DNA of 64,000 nucleotides from Streptomyces sp. CG1 (GTDB lineage Bacteria; Actinomycetota; Actinomycetes; Streptomycetales; Streptomycetaceae): NCBI RefSeq assembly GCF_041080625.1, contig NZ_CP163518.1, positions 10,533,501 to 10,597,500 of the forward strand, read 5' to 3'. Shown piece by piece: positions 36,325 to 45,474 of this stretch (position 1 is its first letter; each line of letters starts with the position of its first letter). The notes under the pieces were generated by a model. It saw only the letters and a program-made list of their open reading frames with translations, ran no database searches and was not told where the DNA came from. The position numbers and the translations under genes were made by a program.

Positions 36325-37168
36325 GCGGGATGTGCCCTTCGTCTTGAACGTCTTGGAATTCGGTGAGAGCGAGGCTGCCCAGCAAGGCCAGCGCCTGTTC
36401 GGCGGCGCTGCCGGTTTCGGCGCGGTAGACGACAAGGTGCTGGCCAGGTGCGCTGTTGACGGAGAAGGTCTCGAAGCCCAGCGTGAGGTCGCCGACCAGC
36501 GGATGCCGGAAGCGCTTGGTCGAGGCCGTCTTGGCCCGTACCTCGTGGCGTGCCCACATGCGGGCGAAGTCGCGACTTCGCACCGAAAGTTCGCCCACCA
36601 GCTCCTGCAGCCGCTGGCCGTCCGGGTCGGGGTTGGTTGCCCGCAGTGCAGCTACGCACCCCTGCGCGACGTCGGCCCAGTCACGGTAGAAGCCCTTGGC
36701 GGCAGGGTTGAGGAACATCGCTGTGATCAGACTGGTCTCACCTCCGAGCCAGGTGAACAGCGCCTCGCCCAGGGGATTGACGGCGAGCAGGTCGATGTAC
36801 CTGCCGTAGACCAGGGCCGGTGTGTCCGCCCAGGCGTCCAGCAAGGACACCAACTGTGGGCCGGCGTACTCCTGGACGGGCTGGGGCCGCCCGCGGCGCG
36901 GCGGATCGACCAGCGCACGCAGGTAGGTGGCTTCCTCGTCGTTCAACAGCAGGGCAGCCGCCAAGGCCCTCAGGACCTGGGGCGACGGATTGTGATCGCG
37001 TCCCTGCTCCAGCCGCACGTAGTAGTCCGTGCTCACCCCGGCGAGGACCGCGATCTCCTCGCGTCGCAGACCGGGAGTACGGCGCGCCCCCGCAGGCATC
37101 CCGTGGTCCTCGGGGTGCACCCGTGCGCGCCGGGCCCGCAGGAACTCACTCAGCCGTTTCGCGTGCAT
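36311..37168 (-). CDS. Helix-turn-helix regulator, MmyB-like
   Basis: A 285-residue protein with an N-terminal xre-type HTH (TPGLRREEIAVLAGVSTDYY, VRLEQGRDHNPS) and a C-terminal MmyB-like ligand domain (YGRYIDLLAVNPLGEALF, RHPLVGDLTLGFET). Such regulators typically sit next to and control an SDR or other oxidoreductase, as here. The ATG at 37168 begins the conserved MHAKRLSEFLRARRARV. A 39-bp duplicate of neighbouring SDR coding sequence lies in its upstream region. Confidence 0.9.
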   Translation of the reverse strand: MHAKRLSEFLRARRARVHPEDHGMPAGARRTPGLRREEIAVLAGVSTDYYVRLEQGRDHNPSPQVLRALAAALLLNDEEATYLRALVDPPRRGRPQPVQEYAGPQLVSLLDAWADTPALVYGRYIDLLAVNPLGEALFTWLGGETSLITAMFLNPAAKGFYRDWADVAQGCVAALRATNPDPDGQRLQELVGELSVRSRDFARMWARHEVRAKTASTKRFRHPLVGDLTLGFETFSVNSAPGQHLVVYRAETGSAAEQALALLGSLALTEFQDVQDEGHIPHDLS

Positions 37169-37220
37169 GCCAACCAACGTACGGGCCTGCACCGCAAAGA
37201 CGGTGGCCCTGGCACACCCA

Positions 37221-37259
37221 CCTTGCCGGCATCCCGGGCGGTGACCACCGCCCGCCAGC
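37221..37259. repeat. 39-bp direct repeat, copy 2 (upstream of the HTH gene)
   Basis: Identical to 36198-36236. It does not continue as an SDR gene on either side, so it is a duplicated scrap or recombination scar 53 bp upstream of the HTH start. Confidence 0.85.
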
Positions 37260-37280
37260 ATTAGACGCCATGTCAGGCCC

Positions 37281-38003
37281 TCAGCCAGTGCTTGCGGAGG
37301 AGCTGTCTGCGGATGGGAGCGGCTCGTGCAGGAAGAGAATCGTGCAGCCGGTCCTGCTGGAGGTCTGGTGCTCGATGGGGTACGGGTAGTCGACGAAGTC
37401 GCTTCTGGCCCGGTGCGCCGTGTGGCGGGTCCCGTCGGGGAACACCAGCTCGTCGTCCGCTTCACCGTCGAGGAACAGGAAGCGGTGCGCCGTGCGGTGC
37501 GGGTGCCGGGGTGAGGAGGAGCCTGGCTCGAAGTAGGACAGCCCGACCACCCGTTCGTCGAAGGTTTCGTCGAAGGCGACGTCGAGGAGCAGCCGGTACC
37601 ACTGGCCCGGACCCGACTCCAGCCACCCCTGCGGGCTGAATACATCGTCGGCCGGAGCTCCCAACCGCTTCCCGGCCAGTACGAGGGCCAGGGCACCGTC
37701 GGAGCTCGACACGACGGCGTCCCCCTCCCCGGGCAGCACAGCGTACGCACCGGTCCGGTGGTCCCGTGCGGGGCCGGTCCCGCCGGCCGCGATCGAGAGC
37801 CGGCCGTCCAGTACGAGGACCCGGTGGTCTGCGGAAGCCGCAAGGGTGAGTCCGCCGCCCGCAGCCAGTCGTAGCAGTGAGAACGAGTCGCCCTGGGCCG
37901 AGTTCAGCAGTTCCTTCGTCCAGGCCCCTGGAACCCGCTCGCCATCGCCGCGAGTCGCAGCCACCCACCGGGCGGGGCTGAAGGTTGATGTGTGGCTGGG
38001 CAT
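37281..38003 (-). CDS. Cupin-domain protein (ChrR-like double cupin)
   Basis: A 240-residue soluble protein. The N-terminal half (FSLLRLAAGGGLTLAASADH, VLVLDGRLSIA) and C-terminal half (HPHRTAHRFLFLDGEADDEL) each look like a cupin barrel; the second keeps a His-x-His pair for metal. Double cupins of this sort occur in anti-sigma factors and small-molecule dioxygenase relatives. There is no HTH. ATG 38003 follows GGAGGAGAAGA. It may be co-transcribed with the downstream HTH-SDR pair on the same strand, 112 bp away. Confidence 0.7.
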   Translation of the reverse strand: MPSHTSTFSPARWVAATRGDGERVPGAWTKELLNSAQGDSFSLLRLAAGGGLTLAASADHRVLVLDGRLSIAAGGTGPARDHRTGAYAVLPGEGDAVVSSSDGALALVLAGKRLGAPADDVFSPQGWLESGPGQWYRLLLDVAFDETFDERVVGLSYFEPGSSSPRHPHRTAHRFLFLDGEADDELVFPDGTRHTAHRARSDFVDYPYPIEHQTSSRTGCTILFLHEPLPSADSSSASTG

Positions 38004-38218
38004 TCTTCTCCTCCAATGTGCCGGCAGCTCTGCCGGAGGGCTCCTGTGCGGGCTACGCCCTCCAGTCCGGCGACGTCCTCGCCGCACCGGTCGGTCAGCG
38101 GTGCCAGGTACCGATCGGACTGCTGTGGTGCCGATTCATTGAAATGCGTGAACGACGGTTATGGGTATGAAAATTCACAAGGTGTCACCAGTCCAGGGAC
38201 GGGCCGATTCCCTACGCC

Positions 38219-38254
38219 GGTGCCTGTCCGGCAGGTGCCTGCCGGACAGGCACC
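38219..38254. terminator. Strong hairpin, probable terminator of the SRPBCC gene
   Basis: A perfect inverted repeat with 16-bp arms (GGTGCCTGTCCGGCAG and its complement) and a 4-base loop lies between the SRPBCC gene and the cupin gene, both on the minus strand. There is no U-tract, as is frequent in high-GC actinobacteria. Confidence 0.7.
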
Positions 38255-38324
38255 GTCCCGCGATGGACTCTCGTCTCCGCCTGGATCCGGCGGCAGTACT
38301 CCAACACCGTGGGGCTGACGGACA

Positions 38325-38780
38325 TCAACACACCCCTGGCGTGCGGTCCTTCCCGGCCTCGGCGTACACGGCCAGGCCATCGACCATCCGCTGCATGAAG
38401 CGTGTCAGGTACCACCGCCAGAACGGCCCCGAAAGACGCAGCTTCGGCTCGAAGACTGCCGACCAGGTGATGCTGGTGCCACCCCGCGGCACCTCGGTGA
38501 GTTCGACGGTTCCCCGATAGGACCGGAACGGACCGCTCACGTTCTCGTATCCGAACCGCTGGTCCGTGACCAGCTCGACGATGCGTTCACGGGAGGTCGC
38601 CCGGCCGGTACGGAACACTCGTGTGTCACCGACCTGCTGGGGGCGTTCGGGATCGCCGCCCTCGATCTCGACGGCTTCGATCGGCGACCACGATGGCCAG
38701 GTGGCCGTATGAACGAGAACCGTGAAGACGGCGTCGGGGTTCGCCGACGAATGCGCGGTCACGACATAGGAGTAGGGCAC
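38325..38780 (-). CDS. SRPBCC (START/polyketide-cyclase-like) protein
   Basis: A 151-residue protein with the SRPBCC helix-grip layout: an opening strand YSYVVTAHSSANPDAVFTVL, the WPSWSPIEAVEIEGGD segment, a middle strand series, and a long C-terminal helix FWRWYLTRFMQRMVDGL. Members bind hydrophobic ligands in a central cavity and include cyclases and activators. The ATG at 38780 starts directly after an AraC C-terminal remnant on the same strand, the order seen for AraC-SRPBCC pairs, which suggests it once formed an operon with an AraC-type regulator. Confidence 0.8.
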   Translation of the reverse strand: MPYSYVVTAHSSANPDAVFTVLVHTATWPSWSPIEAVEIEGGDPERPQQVGDTRVFRTGRATSRERIVELVTDQRFGYENVSGPFRSYRGTVELTEVPRGGTSITWSAVFEPKLRLSGPFWRWYLTRFMQRMVDGLAVYAEAGKDRTPGVC

Positions 38781-38790
38781 TCCGCCACGC

Positions 38791-38972
38791 TAGGACGGTG
38801 GGGTCGGCCCGGGACATACGCCGGATTGCCCACCCGTCGACGAAATATTGCGGTACGCCGAAGGCCGGACACCGACGTGCGCCAGGAAGGCCGAGGACAG
38901 GCTGCCGGGGCTGGACAAGCCGCAGCGTCCGGCGATCTGCCCGACGGTGAGGCTGGTGCCGTCGGGCAACCG
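38791..38972 (-). repeat. Left arm of an inverted duplication: AraC C-terminus remnant
   Basis: The complement of 38791-38972 matches 39838-40019, the last 60 codons of the intact AraC gene, with only three mismatches, all in the distal third; the 126 bp nearest the SRPBCC gene are identical. It encodes an AraC C-terminal HTH end on the minus strand without the rest of the protein. Beyond 38972 the sequence keeps only weak resemblance to the AraC gene. Confidence 0.85.
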
Positions 38973-39090
38973 TCACGCCTGCCCCGCCGACCTGCCCGGG
39001 GCGGTCTTGGAGCACCTTGCAAGCCTGCCACCGATGTCTGGCCGAGTCCTGAACTGTCATGCGACCGCGCAACAAGCCTAGGATTGTGGA

Positions 39091-40020
39091 GTGTTCGAGA
39101 CGTCTGACTTCGATCTGGCGCCGTACGCCGGTTTCGACATGGACAGGTTCGTCCGGCGTACCTTCTGCAGTTGGCAGGACGCCGGCTGGCGGTCGTTGCT
39201 GGTGCAGCGCTTCACCCACGCACGGGAGGCGGAGGATCTTCCGCTACCGGCGGTGTCCGACCTGCATCTCGTACTCTGCACGAGCGGAGATACGGAGATG
39301 CGGGTCCACGCCGGTGGGAAGGCGCCCCCGCGACGTTGGGTCGCCGGCCGCCTGGAACTCATGATCCCCGGCCACTCGACCGTACGCAGCTACCGCGCGA
39401 CATCTGTGATGCATACCGTCCAGGTGCACATTCCGCGGGCGACCGTTGAGCGGACCACAGCCGAACTGGGAGGTCCAGCACCGGACTTCGAAGCGCTGTC
39501 CGCCAGCCTGGGCGCGGGCGACGCGCTGGTCGAACATGTCGTACGCGCGCTGCCGGCTGTCAAGGACGCGAACGACGTGTACGCGGAATCGGCCGCGGCC
39601 TTTCTCACGACGCATCTGCTGACTCAAGGCCGAGACCAGCGCATCCCGGGGCCCGAGCGCGCGGCCGTCCGCCAGGGCATCGCGGTCATGCGAGAGCGTC
39701 TGGCCCATCCGCTGACCCTCGCCGACCTCGCCGCCGAAGTGCACTTGAGCGTGTACCACTTCATCCGCGTGTTCCGCGAAGCCACCGGTGAGACACCGCA
39801 TCGGTTCCTCACCCGGCTGCGGATCGAGCAGGCGCGGCGGTTGCTCGACGGCACCAGCCTCACCATCGGGCAGATCGCCGGACGCTGCGGCTTCTCCAGC
39901 CCCGGCAGCCTGTCCTCGGCCTTCCTGGCGCACGTCGGTGTCCGGCCTTCGGCGTACCGCAATATTTCGTCGACGGGTGGGCAATCCGGCGTATGTCCCG
40001 GGCCGACCCCACCGTCCTAA
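39091..40020 (+). CDS. AraC-family transcriptional regulator
   Basis: A 309-residue regulator with an N-terminal cupin-type sensor domain (about 1-180) and a C-terminal double HTH (about 210-290): LTLADLAAEVHLSVYHFIRV, FREATGETPHRFLTRLRIEQ, then IGQIAGRCGFSSPGSLSSAF. GTG 39091 is preceded only by a weak GGA, so it may be leaderless or use a poor site. Its 3' end is duplicated in inverted orientation at 38791-38972. Just downstream a short frame from 40030 (VADIYAVTTASFS) may be the decayed twin of the SRPBCC gene. Confidence 0.88.
   Translation: MFETSDFDLAPYAGFDMDRFVRRTFCSWQDAGWRSLLVQRFTHAREAEDLPLPAVSDLHLVLCTSGDTEMRVHAGGKAPPRRWVAGRLELMIPGHSTVRSYRATSVMHTVQVHIPRATVERTTAELGGPAPDFEALSASLGAGDALVEHVVRALPAVKDANDVYAESAAAFLTTHLLTQGRDQRIPGPERAAVRQGIAVMRERLAHPLTLADLAAEVHLSVYHFIRVFREATGETPHRFLTRLRIEQARRLLDGTSLTIGQIAGRCGFSSPGSLSSAFLAHVGVRPSAYRNISSTGGQSGVCPGPTPPS
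39838..40019 (+). repeat. Right arm of the inverted duplication
   Basis: Counterpart of 38791-38972, lying within the end of the AraC coding sequence. Arms of 182 bp are separated by about 865 bp that hold the rest of the AraC gene. Confidence 0.85.
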
Positions 40021-40356
40021 CCTGGCGCGGTGGCAGACATATACGCCGTGACCACGGCGTCATTCTCGCGCGGTGCAATCGCCAGGTCCAGCCACTGGGC
40101 ATGAGTGATCGCTCGGAGCGCAGGACATCGCCGTGGTGCCCCCTCGGCCTCAGTGCTCGCAGGTCGCCCGGGGGCGGCTGACATGGGCCGAGGTGCGCGG
40201 GCGAAGGCCGGAAACCGTCGAACCGAGCCAGGCCGGGGGCCGTCATCTTTTGTCGGCGGGTCGATGACCACCCTGGCCACCGACCCGCGGGGCGCGTCTC
40301 AAGTCAGCAGGCGGGGAAGCTCTTCGCCCCAAGTACCCCTACAGAAGGGCACGTTG

Positions 40357-40604
40357 ATGCACGCTCATCGATTTGTCCGGCGCAACGTTGCCGACGCCCC
40401 CAAGCGGGCGAGAGGCGGGCGATTGCGCTCGCTCGTTTCCCTCGTGACGGTTTTACTCCCGGCCTGCGCGGGCCTTGTCGTCGCCACCGGCACCGCGGCG
40501 GCTGCCGCGGACGACAACACCGTGGCGACGTGGAACATGAACCAGAACCCTGACGACTGGGAGGGCGCCTACAACATGGCGCGCACCACCAACGTGGTCG
40601 CTTC
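40357..40604 (+). pseudogene. 5' part of a secreted DNase I/CdtB-like nuclease, split by a transposon
   Basis: From ATG 40357 (AGAAGGGC upstream) the frame gives a long signal peptide (Arg-rich start, then SLVTVLLPACAGLVVATGTA, cleavage near AAAADD). It continues into the endonuclease/exonuclease/phosphatase fold: NTVATWNMNQNPDDWEGAYN, then TTNVVA. In this family the next residues are LQE with the catalytic Glu. The sequence instead turns into unrelated DNA at about 40602-40605, the left end of the Tn554-like element. The rest of the gene resumes near 45475. Confidence 0.75.
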
Positions 40605-40714
40605 TGTTGGGTTGCGAAGCGCGTCGTGCACTGTCGCATGGGGCGGGTCCACTCACCCGAGTGAGACAGCCTCGGTAGGGGTGTCGTGCACGTCGGGGAT
40701 GTCGTTCCTGTCGC

Positions 40715-41905
40715 ATGAGCTCACAACCCCCGTCGATCTTCCGGTCGTTCCGCGTACAGCTGCCATCCCGGGTCGCGTACTGGACGGTCTTGGACGGCGA
40801 ACTGCGGATCGTCGAGGCAGCGGACGCCTTCCTGAGGCATCTGCGATTCGGCCGGGACAGCGCGGAGTCCACCACGGAGTCCTACGCGGGTGCCACCGCT
40901 CTGTATCTGCGCTGGTGCGGCGAGAGCGGCCGACCCTGGACGACCGGAGCACGTCACCTGGGCATGTTCATGGTCTGGCTCCGGCACGCGCCTCGGCTCC
41001 CGTCGCCGACGCTGACGCCGAGACCGGTGTTCAACGGGCCCGGCATCAAGCCGGTTCGCGGGCCACGCCGGGTCAACGCGGTACTGGCCGCGGTCCGTGA
41101 GTTCCTGAAGTACGCAGTCGGTAGCGGGGCGGCGCCGGCTTGGGTGATCGACCAGCTCTACGAAATCGGCGACAGCCGTGATCTGCCCGCCGAAGTGCGG
41201 GGCGAGTACGGCATTCCCCGCGGCTACGCGAAGGTCCGGCATCGCCTGCACGAGCTGGACGACCCAGTCGACCGGGCCAGCGACGAGGAGATCGTCGCGC
41301 TCGTGCGGGCCTGCCACTCGGCCCGCGACCGGCTGATCGTGCTGCTGATGGCCCGCGCCGGCATCCGCCGCGGGGAACTGGTCGGACTGCGCCGCGCCGA
41401 CCTGCACTTCGTCCTCGATGCCCGTCCGCTGGGCTGTCCCGTCCCGGGCAGCCACCTGCACATCGTGCGCCGCGACAACACCAACCGGGCCTGGGCCAAG
41501 TCCCGCAGCTCGCGAACGGTCCCGGTCGATGCCCTGCTTGTCCAGGCCCACGACCAGTACGTCATCGAACGGGCGGGGATCGCCGCAGCCGCCGACAGCG
41601 ACTTCCTGCTGGTCAACCTCTTCCGCGGCCGCATCGGAGCCCCGATGCGACTCGGAGCGATCAACGAACTGATGACCTCACTCAGCCGCCGGGCCCGCCT
41701 GGAACGACGCATCCGTCCGCACCAGGGACGCCACGGATTCGCAGACAACATCATGGCCGCCGGTGGCCAACTCGACGAATTGGCCGACCTGTTGGGCCAC
41801 GCCTCTCCCCTCTCTTCCCAGCCCTACCTGCATCCCTCGCACGAGCGGCTACGCGAGGCCGTCGAGCGAGTCCCCAGCCCCCGCCTGCCACGACAAGGAG
41901 AATGA
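40715..41905 (+). CDS. Tyrosine recombinase, TnpA-like
   Basis: A 396-residue site-specific recombinase. The N-terminal SAM-like DNA-binding domain spans about 25-130. The catalytic domain shows Arg in ARAGIRRGELVGL (about 215), Lys in AKSRSSRTVPV (about 265), the box HQGRHGFADNIM with His and Arg (about 340), then LLGHASPLSSQPYLHP with His and the Tyr nucleophile (about 375). All catalytic residues are visible. ATG 40715; the stop overlaps the next start in ATGA. In Tn554-type elements TnpA and TnpB act together in insertion and excision. Confidence 0.88.
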   Translation: MSSQPPSIFRSFRVQLPSRVAYWTVLDGELRIVEAADAFLRHLRFGRDSAESTTESYAGATALYLRWCGESGRPWTTGARHLGMFMVWLRHAPRLPSPTLTPRPVFNGPGIKPVRGPRRVNAVLAAVREFLKYAVGSGAAPAWVIDQLYEIGDSRDLPAEVRGEYGIPRGYAKVRHRLHELDDPVDRASDEEIVALVRACHSARDRLIVLLMARAGIRRGELVGLRRADLHFVLDARPLGCPVPGSHLHIVRRDNTNRAWAKSRSSRTVPVDALLVQAHDQYVIERAGIAAAADSDFLLVNLFRGRIGAPMRLGAINELMTSLSRRARLERRIRPHQGRHGFADNIMAAGGQLDELADLLGHASPLSSQPYLHPSHERLREAVERVPSPRLPRQGE

Positions 41906-44379
41906 CCATGGCCCACACCGCCGAGGCCACCCCGCTCGTCGCCGAGCCGGCCGCCGACACCGACGAGGCGGTCACCACGCGGCTACGGGCCCAGATGGAC
42001 ACCGACTTTCTGACGAAGATCGGCTGGATCGAAGACAAGCAGTGCTGGCGTCCTCCCAGCGAGGATCCGCTTGTCGGCTACCGGGTCTGCCGCATCGTGG
42101 GCTGCGGCACCGTGATCGCCCATCGCAGGACGTGGTGCTACGCCTGCATCAAAACCTGGAAGGCCAGCGGGCTGGCCAAGGAGGAGTTTCAGGCAGTACA
42201 CCGCCGCGAAGTCCGGGAATGGGACGAGACGATCTGCGCGGTCCACCGCTGCGAGAGGCCCGCCAAGAACGCACGGAGGAAGGTCTGCACCGCCCATCTG
42301 TGGCCCTACCAGCAAAGCGGCCAGAGCCTTGAGGAGTTCGCCGCCCGCACGGACCTGACCGCCTACCCGCATCCCGGCTTCTGCCGGGTCGCCCTCTGCG
42401 ACTGGCGCCGATACACCACCCAAACAGCAGAGGGCCTGTGTCTCCCGCATACCAAGAGGCTCCAGGCCCAGCGCCGCAAAAACCCCGACACCCAAATCGA
42501 TCTGGAGCACTGGCTGCGAAGCGTTCCCGCACGGCGTGACGCCCGCCGGGTCGACCTGCGCGGCCTGTCGCCCCGCGTCGTCGCGGAGATCCTCATCGGC
42601 CTCCAGGAACGCTACCGGGCCGGGAACATCACCGAGATGTTCCGTCTGCGGCTGCTCTGCACCCACGCCCGCACTCAGCAGGCCAGCACGCTTGAGGATC
42701 TGGTCATCCCGATCCGGGGCATCGACACGCTGCGGTCCACCATCGTCAAGGCCGCCCGCCTGGCCGCCTCCGATCCCGAGACCGAACGGCACAAGGACAC
42801 CTGGAACGCGGCCGTCTTCGGATACGGCAACCAAATCATCGACTTCACCAAGATCACCCAGCCCTGGCTGCGCGAGGTGGTCAAGTACTGGGTCAGCGAG
42901 GAAATGCCGCGTCGCCGCGGCAAATCGGTCGGCTCCGTCATGCAGAGCTACGTGGCCAGCATGACCAGGCTCTCCGCAAGCCTGCGCCTGCACCGCACCG
43001 ACGACCACGGAGACATCCCCGCCCGGCTCGGCCGAAGTGACGCCATCAGCTTCCTCAACCGCCTCGCCTACCTCACGAGCGTCGGCAAGATCACCCTGAA
43101 CATGCGGATCATCGACTGCCGCAACGTGAAACGCGTCCTCAACGACCTGCGCAACCGCGGCAAGCGGATGCCCGGCGACATCACCAGAATCCTGCCCCCG
43201 GAGTTCACCTTCCTGCGCGAGGACATCCCGCACCCGGCGGACGACGACGAACCCGGAAGAGCTCTGCCCGACCGCGTCCTCGCCCAGCTCTGCCAGGCCC
43301 TGCCGGAACTGGAAGAACGCTCCGGCCCGTCATTCCGTGTCGCCACCGAGCTGCTGATTGACACCGGCCGCCGCCCCGACGAGATCTGCCGCCTGCCCTG
43401 GGACTGCCTTGCGACCAGCGCCGACGGCAAGAGCGTCCTCATCTACCACGACTACAAGAACAACCGGCCGGGCCGCCGCCTGCCCATCGCGGACGCCACC
43501 GCGGAAGTCGTACGCACACAACAACGCCTCGTCCAGGCCCGTTTCCCCGACACCCCGCTCGGTGAACTCGCTCTGCTGCCCGCTCCTAAACGCAGCCCCA
43601 CCGGCACCCGCTGCTTGACCGAAGCATCGCTCACGTCCATCCACCGGCCCTGGGTCAACTCCCTGCCCTCGCTGCTGACAGACGGCGACGTCGAGTTCAA
43701 CAAGGCGGCCGTCGTCGTCTACGCCTACCGGCACAGCTACGCCCAACGGCACGCGGACGCCGGAATCCCGCCTGACGTGCTGCGCGATCTGATGGGCCAT
43801 CGCTCCATGCGGACAACTCAGATTTACTACCGCATTACGGGCAAGCGCATGCGTCAGGCGGTTGAGCGGGTGGCGGCCCACCAGTTCGACCGCAACGGCC
43901 AGCGCACCTGGCAGAAGATCCAAGGCGCTCTCGACGACGAGCACGCCCGCCTGCGGATCGGACAGGTCTCCGTGCCCTTCGGGATCTGCATGGAGCCCAG
44001 CAACGTCAAGGCCGGCGGCCACGCCTGCCCGTTCCGGTTCCGCTGCCTGGGCTGCGGCCACTTCCGCACCGACGCCTCCTACCTGCCCGAACTCAAGGAC
44101 TACCTCAACACCCTCCTGCGCGACCGCGAACGCGTCCTGGCCGCCGGGGAACTCGACCCGTGGGCCCGCACCGAAGCAGCCCCGTCCGACACCGAGATCA
44201 GCAAGCTCCGCCAGCTCATCCACCGCGTCGAGGACTCCATGGACGACCTCACCGACGAGGACCGCGAACAGATCAAGGAAGCCGCCAACGCATTGCGCCG
44301 CACCCGCCAGGTCGTCGACCTCGGCATGCCCGTCATCGGCTCCTTCATCGACCAGACCAGGAACGAACACCACTCATGA
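41902..44379 (+). CDS. Large tyrosine recombinase, TnpB-like
   Basis: An 825-residue protein. The N-terminal 200 residues hold several Cys/His pairs (CRIVGCGTVIAHRRTWCYAC, CAVHRCERPAKNARRKVCTA) suggesting zinc-binding modules. The catalytic domain has Arg in IDTGRRPDEICRL (about 490), AYRHSYAQRHADAG (about 610), then LMGHRSMRTTQIYYRI with the Tyr nucleophile (about 645). A further Cys cluster, CPFRFRCLGCGHFR, follows at about 710, then a helical tail. It is longer than classical TnpB (about 630) because of the extra N-terminal zinc part. Coupled at both ends by ATGA overlaps. Confidence 0.88.
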   Translation: MTMAHTAEATPLVAEPAADTDEAVTTRLRAQMDTDFLTKIGWIEDKQCWRPPSEDPLVGYRVCRIVGCGTVIAHRRTWCYACIKTWKASGLAKEEFQAVHRREVREWDETICAVHRCERPAKNARRKVCTAHLWPYQQSGQSLEEFAARTDLTAYPHPGFCRVALCDWRRYTTQTAEGLCLPHTKRLQAQRRKNPDTQIDLEHWLRSVPARRDARRVDLRGLSPRVVAEILIGLQERYRAGNITEMFRLRLLCTHARTQQASTLEDLVIPIRGIDTLRSTIVKAARLAASDPETERHKDTWNAAVFGYGNQIIDFTKITQPWLREVVKYWVSEEMPRRRGKSVGSVMQSYVASMTRLSASLRLHRTDDHGDIPARLGRSDAISFLNRLAYLTSVGKITLNMRIIDCRNVKRVLNDLRNRGKRMPGDITRILPPEFTFLREDIPHPADDDEPGRALPDRVLAQLCQALPELEERSGPSFRVATELLIDTGRRPDEICRLPWDCLATSADGKSVLIYHDYKNNRPGRRLPIADATAEVVRTQQRLVQARFPDTPLGELALLPAPKRSPTGTRCLTEASLTSIHRPWVNSLPSLLTDGDVEFNKAAVVVYAYRHSYAQRHADAGIPPDVLRDLMGHRSMRTTQIYYRITGKRMRQAVERVAAHQFDRNGQRTWQKIQGALDDEHARLRIGQVSVPFGICMEPSNVKAGGHACPFRFRCLGCGHFRTDASYLPELKDYLNTLLRDRERVLAAGELDPWARTEAAPSDTEISKLRQLIHRVEDSMDDLTDEDREQIKEAANALRRTRQVVDLGMPVIGSFIDQTRNEHHS

Positions 44380-44915
44380 ACGCCGCGAAGTGCCTCACCG
44401 ACGCCCGGCGCCAGGACAGCGAACGCCGCCGCACCAAGGTCATGTCCGCACTCGACCAACTCACCGCCCACGGCGAGGAAATCACCATCTCCGCCGTCTC
44501 ACGGGCCGCCGGAGTGCACCGCAGCCTCATCTACCGCCACCCCGACCTGCACGCCGCCATCACCGCACGCGCAGCCGCCGAACCGCCACCCGGCACCGCC
44601 GCCGGCCCCAGCGCGAGCAAACAGTCCCTCATCGCTGACATCGCGAACCTCACCGACCGCATCCGCCGCCAGGACACCCACATCCGCCACCTCGAACAAC
44701 GCCTCGCCGAAGCCCTCGGCGAGCAGGTCTGGCAACAAGCCGGACTCGGCGGACCCCCCGACCACGACGCCCTGCAGAAGCGCGTCAGCCACCTGGAACA
44801 GCACATCACCGAGCTGCGGCAACAACTCGCCGATCGCGACGACGACCTCGACGCCGCCCGCGCCGCCAACCGACAGCTCATGGCCGCCCTCAACACCGCG
44901 AAAGACAAACCCTGA
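44376..44915 (+). CDS. TnpC-like accessory protein (HTH plus coiled coil)
   Basis: A 179-residue protein. Residues about 15-60 form an HTH of TetR-like type (ITISAVSRAAGVHRSLIYRH). The rest is a long coiled coil (about 85-175, with heptads such as IRHLEQRLAEALGEQ and LEQHITELRQQLADRD). Position and size match the third gene of Tn554-like elements, whose product modulates the recombinases. The ATG overlaps the TnpB stop. It is the end of the recombination operon. Confidence 0.75.
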   Translation: MNAAKCLTDARRQDSERRRTKVMSALDQLTAHGEEITISAVSRAAGVHRSLIYRHPDLHAAITARAAAEPPPGTAAGPSASKQSLIADIANLTDRIRRQDTHIRHLEQRLAEALGEQVWQQAGLGGPPDHDALQKRVSHLEQHITELRQQLADRDDDLDAARAANRQLMAALNTAKDKP

Positions 44916-44949
44916 TCGGAAGTCACAGAGCCCGGTCACGCGTGAGCCT

Positions 44950-45402
44950 TCACCCAGACGGCGCGGTCACCTTGGACCCTCCCCCAGCCCCGACAACTGC
45001 GCGATGCAGCGGAAGCAAGAACGCAACGACGAACAGACCGAAGAGGTTGATGAACAACAGCCCGTCAGGACGCCACAGCCCCGCCGGATCATCCCTCAGA
45101 CCCTGCCAGTTGCCCATGCAGTTCCCACAGACGTCCATCACCATCACAGAGCCTGCAAACCAGACCCCTGCCCTCCGCACGAGTCCCACCAGCACGGCGG
45201 CCAGCGGATCGAGAACCACCAGGCTTACAAAGAACACTTGCAGCGGAACGGACCGAAACGGTGCATAAGCATGAATGCCACCACGGGCCAGAACGAGAAC
45301 GTGGTCGCCGAATCCTTCAAGGAACCCGATCAAGTACACCGCGAGGACCCATCTCACCCACGACTGCTGCCTGCTCCACCGTTCCCGCAGCTCGAATATC
45401 AC
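44950..45402 (-). CDS. Small membrane protein, transposon passenger
   Basis: A 150-residue protein with four hydrophobic segments: WVLAVYLIGFLEGFGDHVLV (about 17-38), VPLQVFFVSLVVLDPLAAVL (about 52-72), VWFAGSVMVMDVCGN (about 79-95), LFINLFGLFVVAFLLP (about 115-130). A conserved CGNC pair lies near 92-95. I do not recognise a function. It is convergent to the recombination genes and lies just inside the element's right end, as passengers do. The start ATG at 45402 has no good ribosome site. Confidence 0.65.
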   Translation of the reverse strand: MIFELRERWSRQQSWVRWVLAVYLIGFLEGFGDHVLVLARGGIHAYAPFRSVPLQVFFVSLVVLDPLAAVLVGLVRRAGVWFAGSVMVMDVCGNCMGNWQGLRDDPAGLWRPDGLLFINLFGLFVVAFLLPLHRAVVGAGGGSKVTAPSG

Positions 45403-45474
45403 CGGCCCACCCTACGTGCGCGACACCTGTCGCGCCGCCCGCGAGCACCTCCACCTGCCTGACCAGGCATAACC

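Noticed and set aside
40030..40104. A second SRPBCC gene start after AraC
   Set aside because: Only about the first ten residues resemble the intact SRPBCC opening before a stop; kept as a remark in the duplication finding.
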